DNA of 61,545 nt from a virus, in IMG/VR virus record IMGVR_UViG_3300009514_000363, positions 1 through 61,545 of that record. One strand, written 5' to 3'. This document shows, in pieces, positions 1-8,548 of the stretch; the stretch's first letter is position 1, and every line of letters starts with the position of its first letter. The position numbers were made by a program, and so were the translations under genes. Below the pieces are notes generated by a model. That model ran no database searches. It was not told the origin of the DNA and saw only the letters and a list, made by a program, of their open reading frames with translations.

Positions 1-63
1 CGCTAAAAAGAAAAACAGTACTAAGGTTATCGCGCGGCTATAATCTATTCCTTCAATGATCAT
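1..63 (-). CDS. Start of a gene running off the left edge (hypothetical, possibly membrane)
   Basis: An open frame starts with ATG just after the tail-fibre stop codon and stays open to the left edge. The 21 visible residues begin MIIEGIDYS and continue with a hydrophobic stretch (LVLFFFLA), so this could be the start of a small membrane protein. The upstream GGGTAA is only a weak ribosome binding site. No function can be assigned and the reading may be fortuitous. Confidence 0.3.
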   Translation of the reverse strand, partial: MIIEGIDYSRAITLVLFFFLA

Positions 64-68
64 ATCGT

Positions 69-1712
69 TTACCCAACAAAGACAATTGATGCGAATCTAG
101 CATCAACATTTACTTGCTTGTATGGTTCATACAATTTTACTTGACAAGATGTAGTAGACATACCAAACAACCCAGAAGTCTCGTTAGCAAAGGTGGGAAC
201 AATCAATCTTGAATTTGAATCAATAGTAGAAGATCCCATTACAGCATAGTTAGCAGTTGGTAGTGCTGGTGAAAAATGAATAGTAAAATTTCCAACACCA
301 TTGTCGGTGATAGTGGATGTTACATTGGCGCTTTTGGCTATTATTATTGGGGTACCACTGGAAGCATTAAAGGTAACCCAAGCCAAGATTCGGCCAGCGC
401 CGCTTGCAGCACTAACTGCATTATCAACATATGTTTTAGTTGTGGCATCAGAACCCAAAGTTGGTTCTGCCATGGCTGTAATCTTGTTATTAGCCATGTT
501 TAGGTATTTCTGGCCTGCATATTCTGTGAATGATCCTATCGTTGAGGTTGTTGCCCCGACTTTTGAAACCATTGCTATATCGTTTTGACTGGAAGATGGA
601 GTTCGCAGCTGTATATAGGCATTGCCTGTCCCAGCTTTAATATATACAGGATCTGTGTTACCACTGCCTTTTAACCATAGTGTATCAGCTGCAAATTTGC
701 TATTGCTTGACCAGAAGGTGCCAGATGTCGCGACACTTGCTGTAAAATTGGCAACACCCGAAATGTTTTTATTATTAAAAACCATATTGACTTGTGGTTC
801 AATTGCCGATCCCTTGATTTTTAACGTTTCAGTTACCAAGCCACCATTATCTGACATGAACGAAATATAATCTTGGCTCGCACCATTATCTCCCATATAA
901 AGAACAAGACGCGATGATTCAGTACCACCATAACCCTCAACATAAATTCTTGCAAGATCTGTATTTCCTGTCCAGCGAATACCATTAGATTCCGCAACTG
1001 GAGAAGGAATAGTAAAAGACAAATCCGCAGCCAATGCACCACCGACTGCCAATTGCATATATCTACTATCGGCATAACTAAGATTTAAAGCATCGCCTGT
1101 ATCAATAGGATTGGCAACCCCAGCAATTCTATTAGAACCCATATTTAGAATGCCAGACATAGTATCGCCGAACGTATTTACATATGTAGTGTTGGCATAT
1201 CCGAGAGTTACAAGATCGAAGACGCCAATTGGGTTTGCCGCTGTGACCGTGCCGGTAACAACAAGATCACCTGTAATTGCGCCACCCTCGCCGGCCGATG
1301 ACCATTCCAAAGGACTTCCACTATATGTGTACATTAAATTGTTGGTGGTATTGAACCAATTTTGTCCAAGAAACGCGATAGTTATACCATTTCCAGTCCC
1401 TAAGTCGTATTCATCTTTAGGTAAAAGTGGATCAGTTGCCGGATTGTAATCGTAATTTCCTGTGGCTGGATTGTAATCGTTCAACTCTTTTGCTGGACAG
1501 GCATTATTTTCCAAAATTCTGAGAATGTTCTGGTTAATGCCTTCCCCCCACTTGGGTGCACCGAATCCATATAACTTTAAATCTGTGTCGCGCGCGACAC
1601 CACCTGGACCATTAAGTTCGCCCGGACCAATAACGAATGAATTCTCTTCTCTTGCGGCTATATCGCCTCTATCACTGAATGCGGTTCTTTTGATTAAGAA
1701 TGTTTCTGACAT
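69..1712 (-). CDS. Tail fibre / structural protein
   Basis: A 547-residue protein with the modular, Gly/Asn/Thr-rich composition of phage fibre shafts. It has repeated segments of the type LGYANTTYV...GDTMSGILNMGSNRI (about residues 165-205) and NLSYADSRYMQ (about 210-225), plus late recurrences (about 400-435, KYLNMANNKITAMAEP, TKTYVDNAV). These 'M..N+I....P....DA....YVD' units are typical of trimeric fibres of T4-like marine and freshwater phages. The N-terminal about 150 residues are probably the virion-attachment part, and the C-terminus a beta-rich tip that would contact the host receptor. A late-promoter-like GATAAATAG lies 31 nt upstream. Which fibre it is cannot be told from sequence alone. 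Confidence 0.75.
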   Translation of the reverse strand: MSETFLIKRTAFSDRGDIAAREENSFVIGPGELNGPGGVARDTDLKLYGFGAPKWGEGINQNILRILENNACPAKELNDYNPATGNYDYNPATDPLLPKDEYDLGTGNGITIAFLGQNWFNTTNNLMYTYSGSPLEWSSAGEGGAITGDLVVTGTVTAANPIGVFDLVTLGYANTTYVNTFGDTMSGILNMGSNRIAGVANPIDTGDALNLSYADSRYMQLAVGGALAADLSFTIPSPVAESNGIRWTGNTDLARIYVEGYGGTESSRLVLYMGDNGASQDYISFMSDNGGLVTETLKIKGSAIEPQVNMVFNNKNISGVANFTASVATSGTFWSSNSKFAADTLWLKGSGNTDPVYIKAGTGNAYIQLRTPSSSQNDIAMVSKVGATTSTIGSFTEYAGQKYLNMANNKITAMAEPTLGSDATTKTYVDNAVSAASGAGRILAWVTFNASSGTPIIIAKSANVTSTITDNGVGNFTIHFSPALPTANYAVMGSSTIDSNSRLIVPTFANETSGLFGMSTTSCQVKLYEPYKQVNVDARFASIVFVG

Positions 1713-1742
1713 GTTATATCCATCAAATGATTAATTATAAGA

Positions 1743-1751
1743 CTATTTATC
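1743..1751 (-). promoter_or_regulatory. T4-type late promoter motif for tail fibre gene
   Basis: Minus-strand GATAAATAG, one mismatch from the T4 late consensus TATAAATA, 31 nt upstream of the fibre ATG. There is no -35 box, as expected for a promoter read by a phage sigma/sliding-clamp-type complex. Confidence 0.5.
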
Positions 1752-1766
1752 ATGTGCATATAATCG

Positions 1767-2453
1767 TCATAATCCCAATTCAGCTATATATTGCTTCACC
1801 ATTTCCACGTCGTTAGGTTGTTTTTTGAATCTGCGTGTCCAATAATCGGGATTTACAATAGTTTCCATCACTATCTTTTCTTCTGTAGTCGTTCCATTTA
1901 TGTAAAAATAAGCAAATTTCTTACTATTTAACAATATCCATGGGGATAACCGCCGCTGATGTAAGAGTTGTATTACTTCATTTGGTGTTAAAATGGTGAA
2001 CACATCACCAACATCCACCTCGGCAGCGTCTGCAATATCAAACAACGTCTTTATTGTTATTTTGGCTAATTCTTTCGTGGAAAGCTTCCGTGTGACATAT
2101 TCAAGATACTTTCTGTAGGCGGCATCACTTGACCAATAGTTAGGATCTATGCCCGTTCTTACCATTAAGTCTATGAAAACTTTAACATCCGGCATCTGGG
2201 TCTTTTTTACAAATTTTGTGAAATTGTAGAATGTGTTAAAATATTTAGATTTTTTGAAGGCATTGGCAGATGAAACTACGCTCTTATGCTTTAACTTCAT
2301 CCAAGACTTATAATGGTTCCATGCGGACTGTCCAGCAGGAGATTTAAATTCTTCCTCCCGTATCATGTCTTTGCATTTGTGTTTAATAAATCTTACTTCG
2401 GATGTGAACGTTTGACCACAAAAATCACATCTGTGTAGAATTTCTCTTGCCAT
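1767..2453 (-). CDS. Hypothetical protein with N-terminal zinc finger
   Basis: A 228-residue protein. Residues 9-27 hold a C-x2-C-x12-H-x-C arrangement (CDFCGQTF ... IKHKC) that looks like a C2H2/C2HC zinc finger. The rest is charged and mainly helical, with no motif I recognise. It is the last gene of the clamp-loader operon, 1 nt after the putative small clamp-loader subunit, which suggests an accessory role in DNA replication or transcription. That role is inferred from position only. Confidence 0.6.
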   Translation of the reverse strand: MAREILHRCDFCGQTFTSEVRFIKHKCKDMIREEEFKSPAGQSAWNHYKSWMKLKHKSVVSSANAFKKSKYFNTFYNFTKFVKKTQMPDVKVFIDLMVRTGIDPNYWSSDAAYRKYLEYVTRKLSTKELAKITIKTLFDIADAAEVDVGDVFTILTPNEVIQLLHQRRLSPWILLNSKKFAYFYINGTTTEEKIVMETIVNPDYWTRRFKKQPNDVEMVKQYIAELGL

Positions 2454-2454
2454 T

Positions 2455-2931
2455 TCATACCAACCTCGTCTTTAATTCCTTTTTGATCGCAGCAATTTCA
2501 GGCGGCTGTCTACCAAGTTGTTCTGCAAAAGAAAGTATATCATCATTTGAAATCATTGGTAAAACTTCCATGGCATCGACGGTATTGTAATCAAAAAAAT
2601 TTTTAATAACCTCAACAACTTTCGGTGTTTTAGATGTTTTCTTGCTTTTTGCTTTAATGAACTTATAACGTTGATCATGACCAGAACCACACAGTGTCAT
2701 AAGGTCAACCAATAGTTCCTTGTGCTTAGATAGCGTAAAAACAAATGGATTTACAAGTTCATTCAGAAAATAAATTTGCCGTGCATCATTAGTGCCAGAT
2801 AACCAGCGCATTGTGATAAGCGGACTTATTTCTTTGATTTCTTCCTCTGAAAGTGTCTTATAAAACTTTTCGTTCTTTCTACTTACGTTACTTAGGAAGT
2901 TGAATAAATCTAATTTGTATTGTTTAGCCAT
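2455..2931 (-). CDS. 62: Putative clamp loader small subunit (gp62-like)
   Basis: A 158-residue all-helical protein. The central segment (about 38-95: MRWLSG, IYFLNELVNPFVF, SKHKELLVDLM, then CGSG and Y.FIK) resembles the divergent small clamp-loader subunit of T4-like phages, which joins the gp44 ATPase to load the sliding clamp. T4 gp62 is 187 residues. Its place in the same operon as the gp44 homologue supports the call, since 44 and 62 are adjacent in T4; here two hypothetical genes lie between them. Sequence similarity is weak, so this rests on pattern and context. Its start overlaps the end of the preceding gene by 8 nt. Confidence 0.5.
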   Translation of the reverse strand: MAKQYKLDLFNFLSNVSRKNEKFYKTLSEEEIKEISPLITMRWLSGTNDARQIYFLNELVNPFVFTLSKHKELLVDLMTLCGSGHDQRYKFIKAKSKKTSKTPKVVEVIKNFFDYNTVDAMEVLPMISNDDILSFAEQLGRQPPEIAAIKKELKTRLV

Positions 2932-3259
2932 TAGGTACTTTAATACGACGATTACAGAATTTACATTCTACGTAACCATCCTTCTGAATCAAATGTTCAA
3001 AAGGATGGACACAATCCTTAACCATTTCTTGCCGCAACGCTTGTATCTGATCAAGAATTGGTTGTTTTTCATTTTTGATAATACCAAGAATTTTTTCCTC
3101 AACTGGTCTCAATTCTTCAATTAACCTTTCCATATTAACAAGTTTCCGCTTCCATGCGGTCTTTTCACTGCGATCAGCGTGATTTGATATTGTTTCAAAT
3201 AAGAGTCTTTCTTCTGCTTGTTCAGGGGTTTCGTTTTCGGGTTTCTTTCTTCTTGCCAT
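2924..3259 (-). CDS. Hypothetical protein with coiled coil and C-terminal zinc-binding motif
   Basis: A 111-residue protein. The N-terminal two thirds are highly charged and predicted coiled coil (about 15-80). The C-terminus has DCVHPFEHL...YVECKFCNRR, a C-x2-H-x12-C-x2-C set consistent with a small zinc ribbon. The ATG overlaps the stop of the previous gene (ATAA/TG type junction at 3259), so the two are translationally coupled inside the clamp-loader operon. No specific function is recognisable; a nucleic-acid or replisome accessory role is an inference from context. Confidence 0.55.
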   Translation of the reverse strand: MARRKKPENETPEQAEERLLFETISNHADRSEKTAWKRKLVNMERLIEELRPVEEKILGIIKNEKQPILDQIQALRQEMVKDCVHPFEHLIQKDGYVECKFCNRRIKVPNG

Positions 3260-4365
3260 TATTTTACTAACTCCATCGCGTCATCAAAGGCCGATTTTTT
3301 AGGCACTGTATCGGCTTCTTTTTCAAGCGCCTTTGCTATTTCTTTCGGTAATATCATACCACCAAGATCCTTCTTGTCAATTACAAATGATGATGCAAGT
3401 GAAAGTTGTGCTTTCGCCAGTTCGGTTTGGCGCATTGCTTTCATCATATCAGACGGAATCGCCACACTTTTAGCAACCTTGCGTTGAAAGTATTCAAGAT
3501 TTTCTAATGCACTAAGTGCGGTTCGGGGTCTTGTGGCTTCAAAATCAAACGCAATTTGATTTTTGCAACTTTCTTCCGATTTTTCTACTTCATAATATTG
3601 AAGTCTTGCTTTAAGGTCTGCTATAACATTTTTTTGATCTGCAGCCACAGATTCTAAGAATGTATTAACAGACGTGAGTTCCTTAACTTCTTCTTCAAGA
3701 TGTTCTATAGTACCTTTATTTTCAGGTGCACGATAACTAATAGCATCCCAAAACTTACATGAAATTTCGTCCATTTCAACATCACCAGAAATTGTAACAG
3801 TGCCATCAGATTTGACTTCAACCGATGAACCGTTATCGCCTATTATTTGGATCGAGGGTGGGATTGGGTTCGCAGCAGTGAAATATACACCACTATGCAT
3901 GTCCGCCTCGGCAGCCAAACTGTTATAATTATGATTGTAGTTTATATGATTATTGTCTATCACATCATACGCTAAATTATGTCCCACACTTAGTGATTGC
4001 GATGCAGTAGCGCATATACTGTCTATAAGTTGCTTGTCGATTTCATCCCGTATTTGAGTCGCCATTTCATCTGCAATAATATCTTCCATGTTTACTTGAT
4101 AATTATATGTGGGTGTTAGGGACAGGCTGATTGGTTTATCAAGCAAAGCCGTAGCATCGTCTAAATCTTTTTTGGTCATTGTAGATGCAGGGATATTGCT
4201 TGCATTCGAAGTCATAGCGGGTACACTATTAATCATATTTGCGAATGAACATGCAAGGTTTGTCATGCCGAATGGCATGGTAATACTTTCGTGTTCTTCT
4301 TCGGCTTTATTAATTACAGGCAAGAACTTATCAAATTCATCTAAGAAATCTTGGTTTATTGTCAT
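3259..4365 (-). CDS. Hypothetical protein, 368 aa, coiled-coil centre
   Basis: An unrecognised 368-residue protein directly downstream (11 nt) of the gp44-like clamp loader ATPase. The N-terminal half is Asn/Ser/Ala-rich and contains a short beta-rich segment (about 165-195, IQIIGDNGSSVEVKSDGTV) of the kind seen in phage virion proteins. A coiled coil follows at about 220-265. The C-terminus is acidic. The mixture does not match a replication enzyme I know. It could be a structural protein carried in a replication operon. Confidence 0.5.
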   Translation of the reverse strand: MTINQDFLDEFDKFLPVINKAEEEHESITMPFGMTNLACSFANMINSVPAMTSNASNIPASTMTKKDLDDATALLDKPISLSLTPTYNYQVNMEDIIADEMATQIRDEIDKQLIDSICATASQSLSVGHNLAYDVIDNNHINYNHNYNSLAAEADMHSGVYFTAANPIPPSIQIIGDNGSSVEVKSDGTVTISGDVEMDEISCKFWDAISYRAPENKGTIEHLEEEVKELTSVNTFLESVAADQKNVIADLKARLQYYEVEKSEESCKNQIAFDFEATRPRTALSALENLEYFQRKVAKSVAIPSDMMKAMRQTELAKAQLSLASSFVIDKKDLGGMILPKEIAKALEKEADTVPKKSAFDDAMELVK

Positions 4366-4376
4366 TATTATTTCCT

Positions 4377-5309
4377 TTATACTTGTGAAAGTCGTATGAA
4401 CATTGCTGCAGCATTTATTTCTTGGTCTGCAATAACGGCATTTTTATAAAGATGATCGGTGATGATAACAATACCCGCTTCCCAATTATCTTTTTTACTG
4501 AACTTCTTTGATTTATTAAGGTTCTCATATAAGAATCTATATAAATCTTCCCATTCTTCGGTTGCTACATTTGCACAGGTTAAACTTCTTGCAGTTGACC
4601 ATTCATCGCAACTAATTAAATCAAGCAATTTGAATTTATAGTCGCCTGCCTCTGATTCTGCGGCAAGTGATTGGAGTATGCCGTCGATTGAATTTTGTTG
4701 TAATAGATTAATAATCTTTCTAATATCTGGATAACCCACAGCAATATACTTATCCAATAAATCAATATTGAATTTTACTTTTTCTGTCAGGAGTATTTTG
4801 GCTGCAAATTCTGTAATTTCGTCGCGATCAGCGGACTTAAATCTAAATTGTTGGCTGCGTGATTTAATTGCAGGCAAAATTTTGTTTTCATAATTACACG
4901 TAAGGATAAATCTCGCCGGACAATTAGGATCTTCCATGTATTTACGCATAACTGCTTGTGCATTATGTGTAAGGTAGTCTGCTTCTTCTAATTGAATGAT
5001 CTTAAATTCACCAATCGCAAAAGTAGTTATGAAACTTTTAATTTTATCGCGCATAACATCAACAGAGTTTTCATCGCTTGCATTAATAACAAGAACGTCT
5101 GTTGGATCAACACCAAGTTCTTTTATTAGAATCTGTGCAATTGTGGTTTTACCACTGCCTTGCACACCAGATAATAGTAAATGTGGAATGGTTTTATCTG
5201 CAACCATTTGTTGAAAAGATTTCTTATGGGCTTCATTATGAAAAATATATTCATCAAGAGATGCGGGTCTGTATTTTTCAACCCATAATACGTGTTTATC
5301 AGCTTTCAT
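4377..5309 (-). CDS. 44: Clamp loader large subunit, AAA+ ATPase (gp44-like)
   Basis: A 310-residue RFC-type AAA+ ATPase that would load the sliding clamp on primer-template DNA. It starts WVEKYRPASLDEYI, the RFC box of clamp loaders. Walker A is GVQGSGKTT (about 48-56). A Walker B-like strand IIQLEEADYL lies at about 103-112, with Glu-Glu in place of the usual Asp-Glu. Sensor 1 is ILTCNY, and IKSRSQQFRF replaces the usual SRC motif. T4 gp44 is 319 residues. A TTGACA-17-TATTAT promoter lies just upstream, so this gene probably opens the clamp-loader operon that runs down to 1767. Confidence 0.92.
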   Translation of the reverse strand: MKADKHVLWVEKYRPASLDEYIFHNEAHKKSFQQMVADKTIPHLLLSGVQGSGKTTIAQILIKELGVDPTDVLVINASDENSVDVMRDKIKSFITTFAIGEFKIIQLEEADYLTHNAQAVMRKYMEDPNCPARFILTCNYENKILPAIKSRSQQFRFKSADRDEITEFAAKILLTEKVKFNIDLLDKYIAVGYPDIRKIINLLQQNSIDGILQSLAAESEAGDYKFKLLDLISCDEWSTARSLTCANVATEEWEDLYRFLYENLNKSKKFSKKDNWEAGIVIITDHLYKNAVIADQEINAAAMFIRLSQV

Positions 5310-5339
5310 TATAATTATTATTCTCCGTATTATCAGTGA

Positions 5340-5368
5340 ATAATACTACAATGATCCACCGATGTCAA
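5340..5368 (-). promoter_or_regulatory. Sigma70-type promoter for clamp loader operon
   Basis: Minus strand: TTGACA (5368-5363), a 17-nt spacer, TATTAT (5345-5340), about 30 nt before the gp44 ATG. The -35 box overlaps the stop codon of the upstream membrane-protein gene. Confidence 0.7.
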
Positions 5369-6339
5369 CTATTTTTCTTTGGATTCCTAATTCTTTCTGT
5401 AACCAATTTTCTTTCAAGCATTTCTTCTAACATGCCCTTTTGTGCCATTTCTGATGTAGTCAATTCTTTATTTTGCATTTCTGCCAATGCTGCTTTCAAT
5501 TCATCTGTAGTAATATTAGCAGTAGGAGGTATTAAATTAGGTTTATTGTTTTCTTCGTCCGATAATATATGTTCCACTATTTCAAGGCCGTGTTCCACCT
5601 GTCCTAATTTTTTCTTGCGTTGTAATATAGCATGGTTTACACCTAATGTAAGAGCAACAGCCAGTGGGTCAAATGCAAACATAATTAATATTATCATCCA
5701 TTTGGTAGCATCATCTGTTTCTGCTGCCATTGCCTTTGCGATAAAAATAATCGGACCAGTATGAACTTCGCTGACTAATTTTTTTTGTTTAAGTTCAGAA
5801 ATCTTTATCGTTTTTTCACCAATTTGTCTGGTGTACAATTCTATATCATTGCGCAACTGTTCCAATTCAGGACCATAGGACTTCATAAGTCGTTGTCTGC
5901 CCGTGATATAATTATTGGGCAATGCTGCAATATCTGCGTCTATTTGTTTTCTTCGTGTAAGCCGTTCTTTCTTGAATACTTCTAATTCTGCTTGCTCTGA
6001 TTGTAATAATATTATTTGTTGTTCCTGTTGTTTCAATGGTAACGTATCTTGTTGATAACCCATCGAGAGGAACCCAAATATACCAGCAGATGTGATTAAC
6101 ATCAATACCACTATCGCAGAAATGAGATATATCTTCATTGCTTTGGAAATACTATCACGGAACCGATAGACATAGGAAGCGGCCACCAATTTACCGGCTT
6201 CTAAAGATGAACCCATTAAAACAACTGGCCAGAATATGCCAGAAAATATCGCCGCAAGACCATAAATACTAAAGAAGGCGGCGCAGCCTGCGATTGCGAG
6301 TGTTGTTAATATAAGAATAATGATAAAACCCATAGACAT
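5365..6339 (-). CDS. Conserved phage inner-membrane protein with central coiled coil
   Basis: A 324-residue membrane protein. An N-terminal hydrophobic pair (about 4-50) contains the conserved-looking stretch FSIYGLAAIFSGIFWPVV. A third membrane segment lies at about 67-92 and another at about 212-232 (MIILIMFAFDPLAVAL). Between them is a long coiled coil (about 95-185), presumably periplasmic or cytoplasmic. I recognise this architecture, including ...LEAGKLVAASYVYR, from unannotated proteins of T4-like cyanophages; its role is unknown. A CATAAATATA late-like motif sits about 20 nt upstream. Confidence 0.6.
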   Translation of the reverse strand: MSMGFIIILILTTLAIAGCAAFFSIYGLAAIFSGIFWPVVLMGSSLEAGKLVAASYVYRFRDSISKAMKIYLISAIVVLMLITSAGIFGFLSMGYQQDTLPLKQQEQQIILLQSEQAELEVFKKERLTRRKQIDADIAALPNNYITGRQRLMKSYGPELEQLRNDIELYTRQIGEKTIKISELKQKKLVSEVHTGPIIFIAKAMAAETDDATKWMIILIMFAFDPLAVALTLGVNHAILQRKKKLGQVEHGLEIVEHILSDEENNKPNLIPPTANITTDELKAALAEMQNKELTTSEMAQKGMLEEMLERKLVTERIRNPKKNS

Positions 6340-6356
6340 TCTCCAATGTACGAGTA

Positions 6357-6366
6357 TATATTTATG
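6357..6366 (-). promoter_or_regulatory. Late-promoter-like motif for membrane protein gene
   Basis: Minus-strand CATAAATATA, one mismatch from TATAAATA, about 18-20 nt before the ATG at 6339. Confidence 0.4.
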
Positions 6367-6379
6367 GGTTTAAAACTGG

Positions 6380-6709
6380 TTAAAGTTGAAAATCTTCATC
6401 AATTGCCATAATTTTTTGATCATCTGTACGCCAATACTCTACGCCTTCTATTTCAATAGCGTCCGTCCATTGAAGCGGTTCTATCAATATTCTTGAACCT
6501 ACTTGGATATCTGATATAACTTCATGACCAACCGAAATGACAATTCCCCACCTTGGAGATTTTGTTCCTTCGTCGTAATTAGACATTTCAAAACCCCAAT
6601 CGGTTTTTTCACTAAACTGTGAACGGCGCTTGCCCTGATTAGTCTTTTTTACAATTTCATTTTCAAATTGAAAAATGATATGATTTCTAATAGCTTTTAT
6701 ACTAGCCAT
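6380..6709 (-). CDS. GroES-like co-chaperonin (gp31-type), putative
   Basis: A 109-residue protein with the outline of a GroES fold. It starts with an 'IRNHIIFQFE' strand where GroES has its 'RPLxDRVLV' strand. It then has the closing barrel pattern RWGIVISVGHEV...IQVGSRILIEP and a final IMAIDE strand. Phage co-chaperonins such as T4 gp31 replace GroES so that GroEL can fold the major capsid protein. The mobile GroEL-binding loop would be at about 22-35 (KKTNQGKRRSQF). Similarity is at fold level only. It is followed by a gene starting 1 nt away. Confidence 0.5.
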   Translation of the reverse strand: MASIKAIRNHIIFQFENEIVKKTNQGKRRSQFSEKTDWGFEMSNYDEGTKSPRWGIVISVGHEVISDIQVGSRILIEPLQWTDAIEIEGVEYWRTDDQKIMAIDEDFQL

Positions 6710-6710
6710 G

Positions 6711-7037
6711 TTATTCCTTATTTTCTGTTTTTTTAGTTGTGGTTGTTTTTCTTCTTGCCTTTTGTTTCGTAGTCGTCTGTGTTTCTTCTACAACAGGTGC
6801 AGTTTCTTCTTTAACGGAAACTTCAGTAGCAGGCTCTGGAAGTGTTGGTTCAACTTCAACAGACGATGATTCAACAACAGGAACCTTCTTTTTAAGTCTA
6901 CGTTTCAAACGATTTTCTATGAAGTTTTGACGATTTTTCACTTCCATTGGTGTTGGAGCAGACGCGAGCTGTTCTTTGATTTTCAAGTAATCAAAATCGA
7001 CTAGTTCTCCTTTAGCGCTTTTAACCTTCTTTCCCAT
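6711..7037 (-). CDS. Hypothetical low-complexity protein
   Basis: A 108-residue protein. A basic N-terminal domain (about 1-50, ending NRLKRRLKKK) is followed by a Pro/Glu/Val/Thr-rich acidic linker and a Lys/Thr-rich tail (QKARRKTTTTKK). Such tails are usually disordered and bind nucleic acid. It lies between the GroES-like gene and the DnaE-like fragment in a tight minus-strand series (12-nt gap upstream, 1 nt downstream). Function unknown. Confidence 0.5.
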   Translation of the reverse strand: MGKKVKSAKGELVDFDYLKIKEQLASAPTPMEVKNRQNFIENRLKRRLKKKVPVVESSSVEVEPTLPEPATEVSVKEETAPVVEETQTTTKQKARRKTTTTKKTENKE

Positions 7038-7049
7038 TATATTCTCCTA

Positions 7050-7616
7050 TTATTTCATTTGGGTTCGTAAAAAGTCTTCTATATTTAGGTCATAGAGAAA
7101 ACTGTCAACATCATGAACGCCGATAACATATAAAACGTATGAAGATACACTGCTTCCACGTCCTACTCCCCAAACAATATTCTTTTCTATCAACGTATTT
7201 ATAATATATATTAAGGTTCTGAGAGTGTCAAAAAGCCCCATTTTCTTATAAATCACAAGTTCTTCTGCGCACCTTTGCTCACGAAGTTCAATATCGTCTA
7301 CTGAATCCGATTGCTGCGCTAATTTATCAGCCACGTATGAAATAACATTCAATGTTTTATATTCTTCCGGTATGTTCCAATCAAAGGATAAATTGTTAAA
7401 TTTTGATTTAACCGAAATCTTTTCTGACTTAGGTACTAATCTATTATATTGTATAATTTCATCTGTTAGTTCTTCAACAAACAACGAATCAACAATATTA
7501 CCTTTAGTAATGTTGTTGATTATATATTTTGCATCGACTGTAGAATCGCCATCAAACCACAGCATTCTATCTTTTAATTTGACGCTATTATGCGAATGGG
7601 CTTGTAATGTTTCCAT
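7050..7616 (-). CDS. DnaE-like (bacterial Pol III alpha) palm fragment
   Basis: A 188-residue protein. Its C-terminal half carries the hallmark of the bacterial Pol III alpha palm entry: AEELVIYKKMGLFDTL, then IVWGVGRGSSVSSYVLYVIGVHDVDSF, then YDLNIEDFLR. This corresponds to the DnaE sequence '..vGPGRGSaagSLVaYalgItdiDPl.y.LlFERFL'. The protein stops just before the region where DnaE carries its catalytic Asp residues (PDxDxDF), and there is no PHP domain. It therefore cannot be a polymerase on its own. A B-family polymerase is encoded elsewhere in this window. A regulatory or decoy role is possible. The start overlaps the upstream gene by 29 nt. Confidence 0.65.
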   Translation of the reverse strand: METLQAHSHNSVKLKDRMLWFDGDSTVDAKYIINNITKGNIVDSLFVEELTDEIIQYNRLVPKSEKISVKSKFNNLSFDWNIPEEYKTLNVISYVADKLAQQSDSVDDIELREQRCAEELVIYKKMGLFDTLRTLIYIINTLIEKNIVWGVGRGSSVSSYVLYVIGVHDVDSFLYDLNIEDFLRTQMK

Positions 7617-7986
7617 CTGACGTATCTACATCTGGTGTTTTCACTTTTCCACCATTAACAGCAGGATTTAATAACGCTTTTGCTGCCGGTGTCATTTCGA
7701 TCTCTGCTACTGGTATTCCACCAGTGGGAGGTGGTGGTGGAATCATTGGTGGAACTCCTTGTACGGGCACATTGGAAGATACCATAGGCTGTACATGCTG
7801 TGTAGTTTGTACAACCTTTTCAACAATCTGCTTTTCCTCCACGATACCATCAATCTTAGCACGAATTAGTTGCCACTGCTCACGGTTTGGCGACCAGTTA
7901 TCTGCCTGTAATTCTTCAACGCCCTGCAACCATGCCTTAAATTCTTTTAGAGTCTGTTTTTGTCTTCTTTTTCTTGTATTTGCCAT
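7588..7986 (-). CDS. Hypothetical protein with proline-rich linker
   Basis: A 132-residue protein. The N-terminal about 50 residues (QKTLKEFKAWLQGVEELQ, WSPNREQWQLIRAKI) form a helical module that I have seen in uncharacterised genes of T4-like marine phages. A Pro/Gly-rich linker with a run of seven prolines follows, then a short C-terminal helix (MTPAAKALL). No catalytic motif is visible. It overlaps the DnaE-like fragment by 29 nt, so the two are probably co-translated. Confidence 0.5.
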   Translation of the reverse strand: MANTRKRRQKQTLKEFKAWLQGVEELQADNWSPNREQWQLIRAKIDGIVEEKQIVEKVVQTTQHVQPMVSSNVPVQGVPPMIPPPPPTGGIPVAEIEMTPAAKALLNPAVNGGKVKTPDVDTSDGNITSPFA

Positions 7987-8004
7987 TTGTTATAATTACC
8001 TTTA

Positions 8005-8490
8005 TTATATTATGTCACCCACTACCTTTTCTTTAAGATACTTGTTATAGGAGTCAGATGGTGCCACACTTACCCATGCATCTGGTGATATTGGGTGACA
8101 TAACATCTGATATTTATTCAAAGATGGACCAATATTTTGAAAGTTTGGAAAATAGTCATTTACAGCAATAGTTGCCAATTCAGCCATTGACATATTCATT
8201 CCATATATCATGGCCTTAAATTCTTTTCCAGCCAGTTCAGATATTTCCACTACATCTAATTGCAGAGTTTCTTCATCCGTAACCAAAATGTTCCAATTCG
8301 CGGGCAACTCAAAAGTAAATCCCCTAATTGTGACTGATATGGTTGGACAAATAACTTCTTCGAAGATTAGTAAGGGGGCAAGAGTATAATCCATCATTGT
8401 CAAATCAAGAACATACATATATTCTGATAGTGTTGGACCTTGAATATTATCAAGGAGTATCGCGTCATTGTTTTCGTTAAATATTAACAT
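8005..8490 (-). CDS. Hypothetical protein, 161 aa
   Basis: An acidic 161-residue protein with a beta-rich centre (ICPTISVTIRGFTFELP, NWNILVTDEETLQLDVVEI) and a C-terminal HPISPDAWVSVAPSDSYNKYL segment. No family is recognised. It is the first gene behind its own TTGACT-17-TATTAT promoter and is followed by two genes of the DnaE-like cluster, so those three or four genes probably form one early transcription unit. Confidence 0.5.
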   Translation of the reverse strand: MLIFNENNDAILLDNIQGPTLSEYMYVLDLTMMDYTLAPLLIFEEVICPTISVTIRGFTFELPANWNILVTDEETLQLDVVEISELAGKEFKAMIYGMNMSMAELATIAVNDYFPNFQNIGPSLNKYQMLCHPISPDAWVSVAPSDSYNKYLKEKVVGDII

Positions 8491-8519
8491 AGTTATTCTT
8501 TTTATTGTGTTATTATATT

Positions 8520-8548
8520 ATAATACACTAAAATGTATTAATAGTCAA
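8520..8548 (-). promoter_or_regulatory. Sigma70-type promoter for the 8490-7050 gene cluster
   Basis: Minus strand: TTGACT (8548-8543), a 17-nt spacer, TATTAT (8525-8520), 30 nt before the ATG at 8490. It starts inside the final codons of uvsW. Confidence 0.65.
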
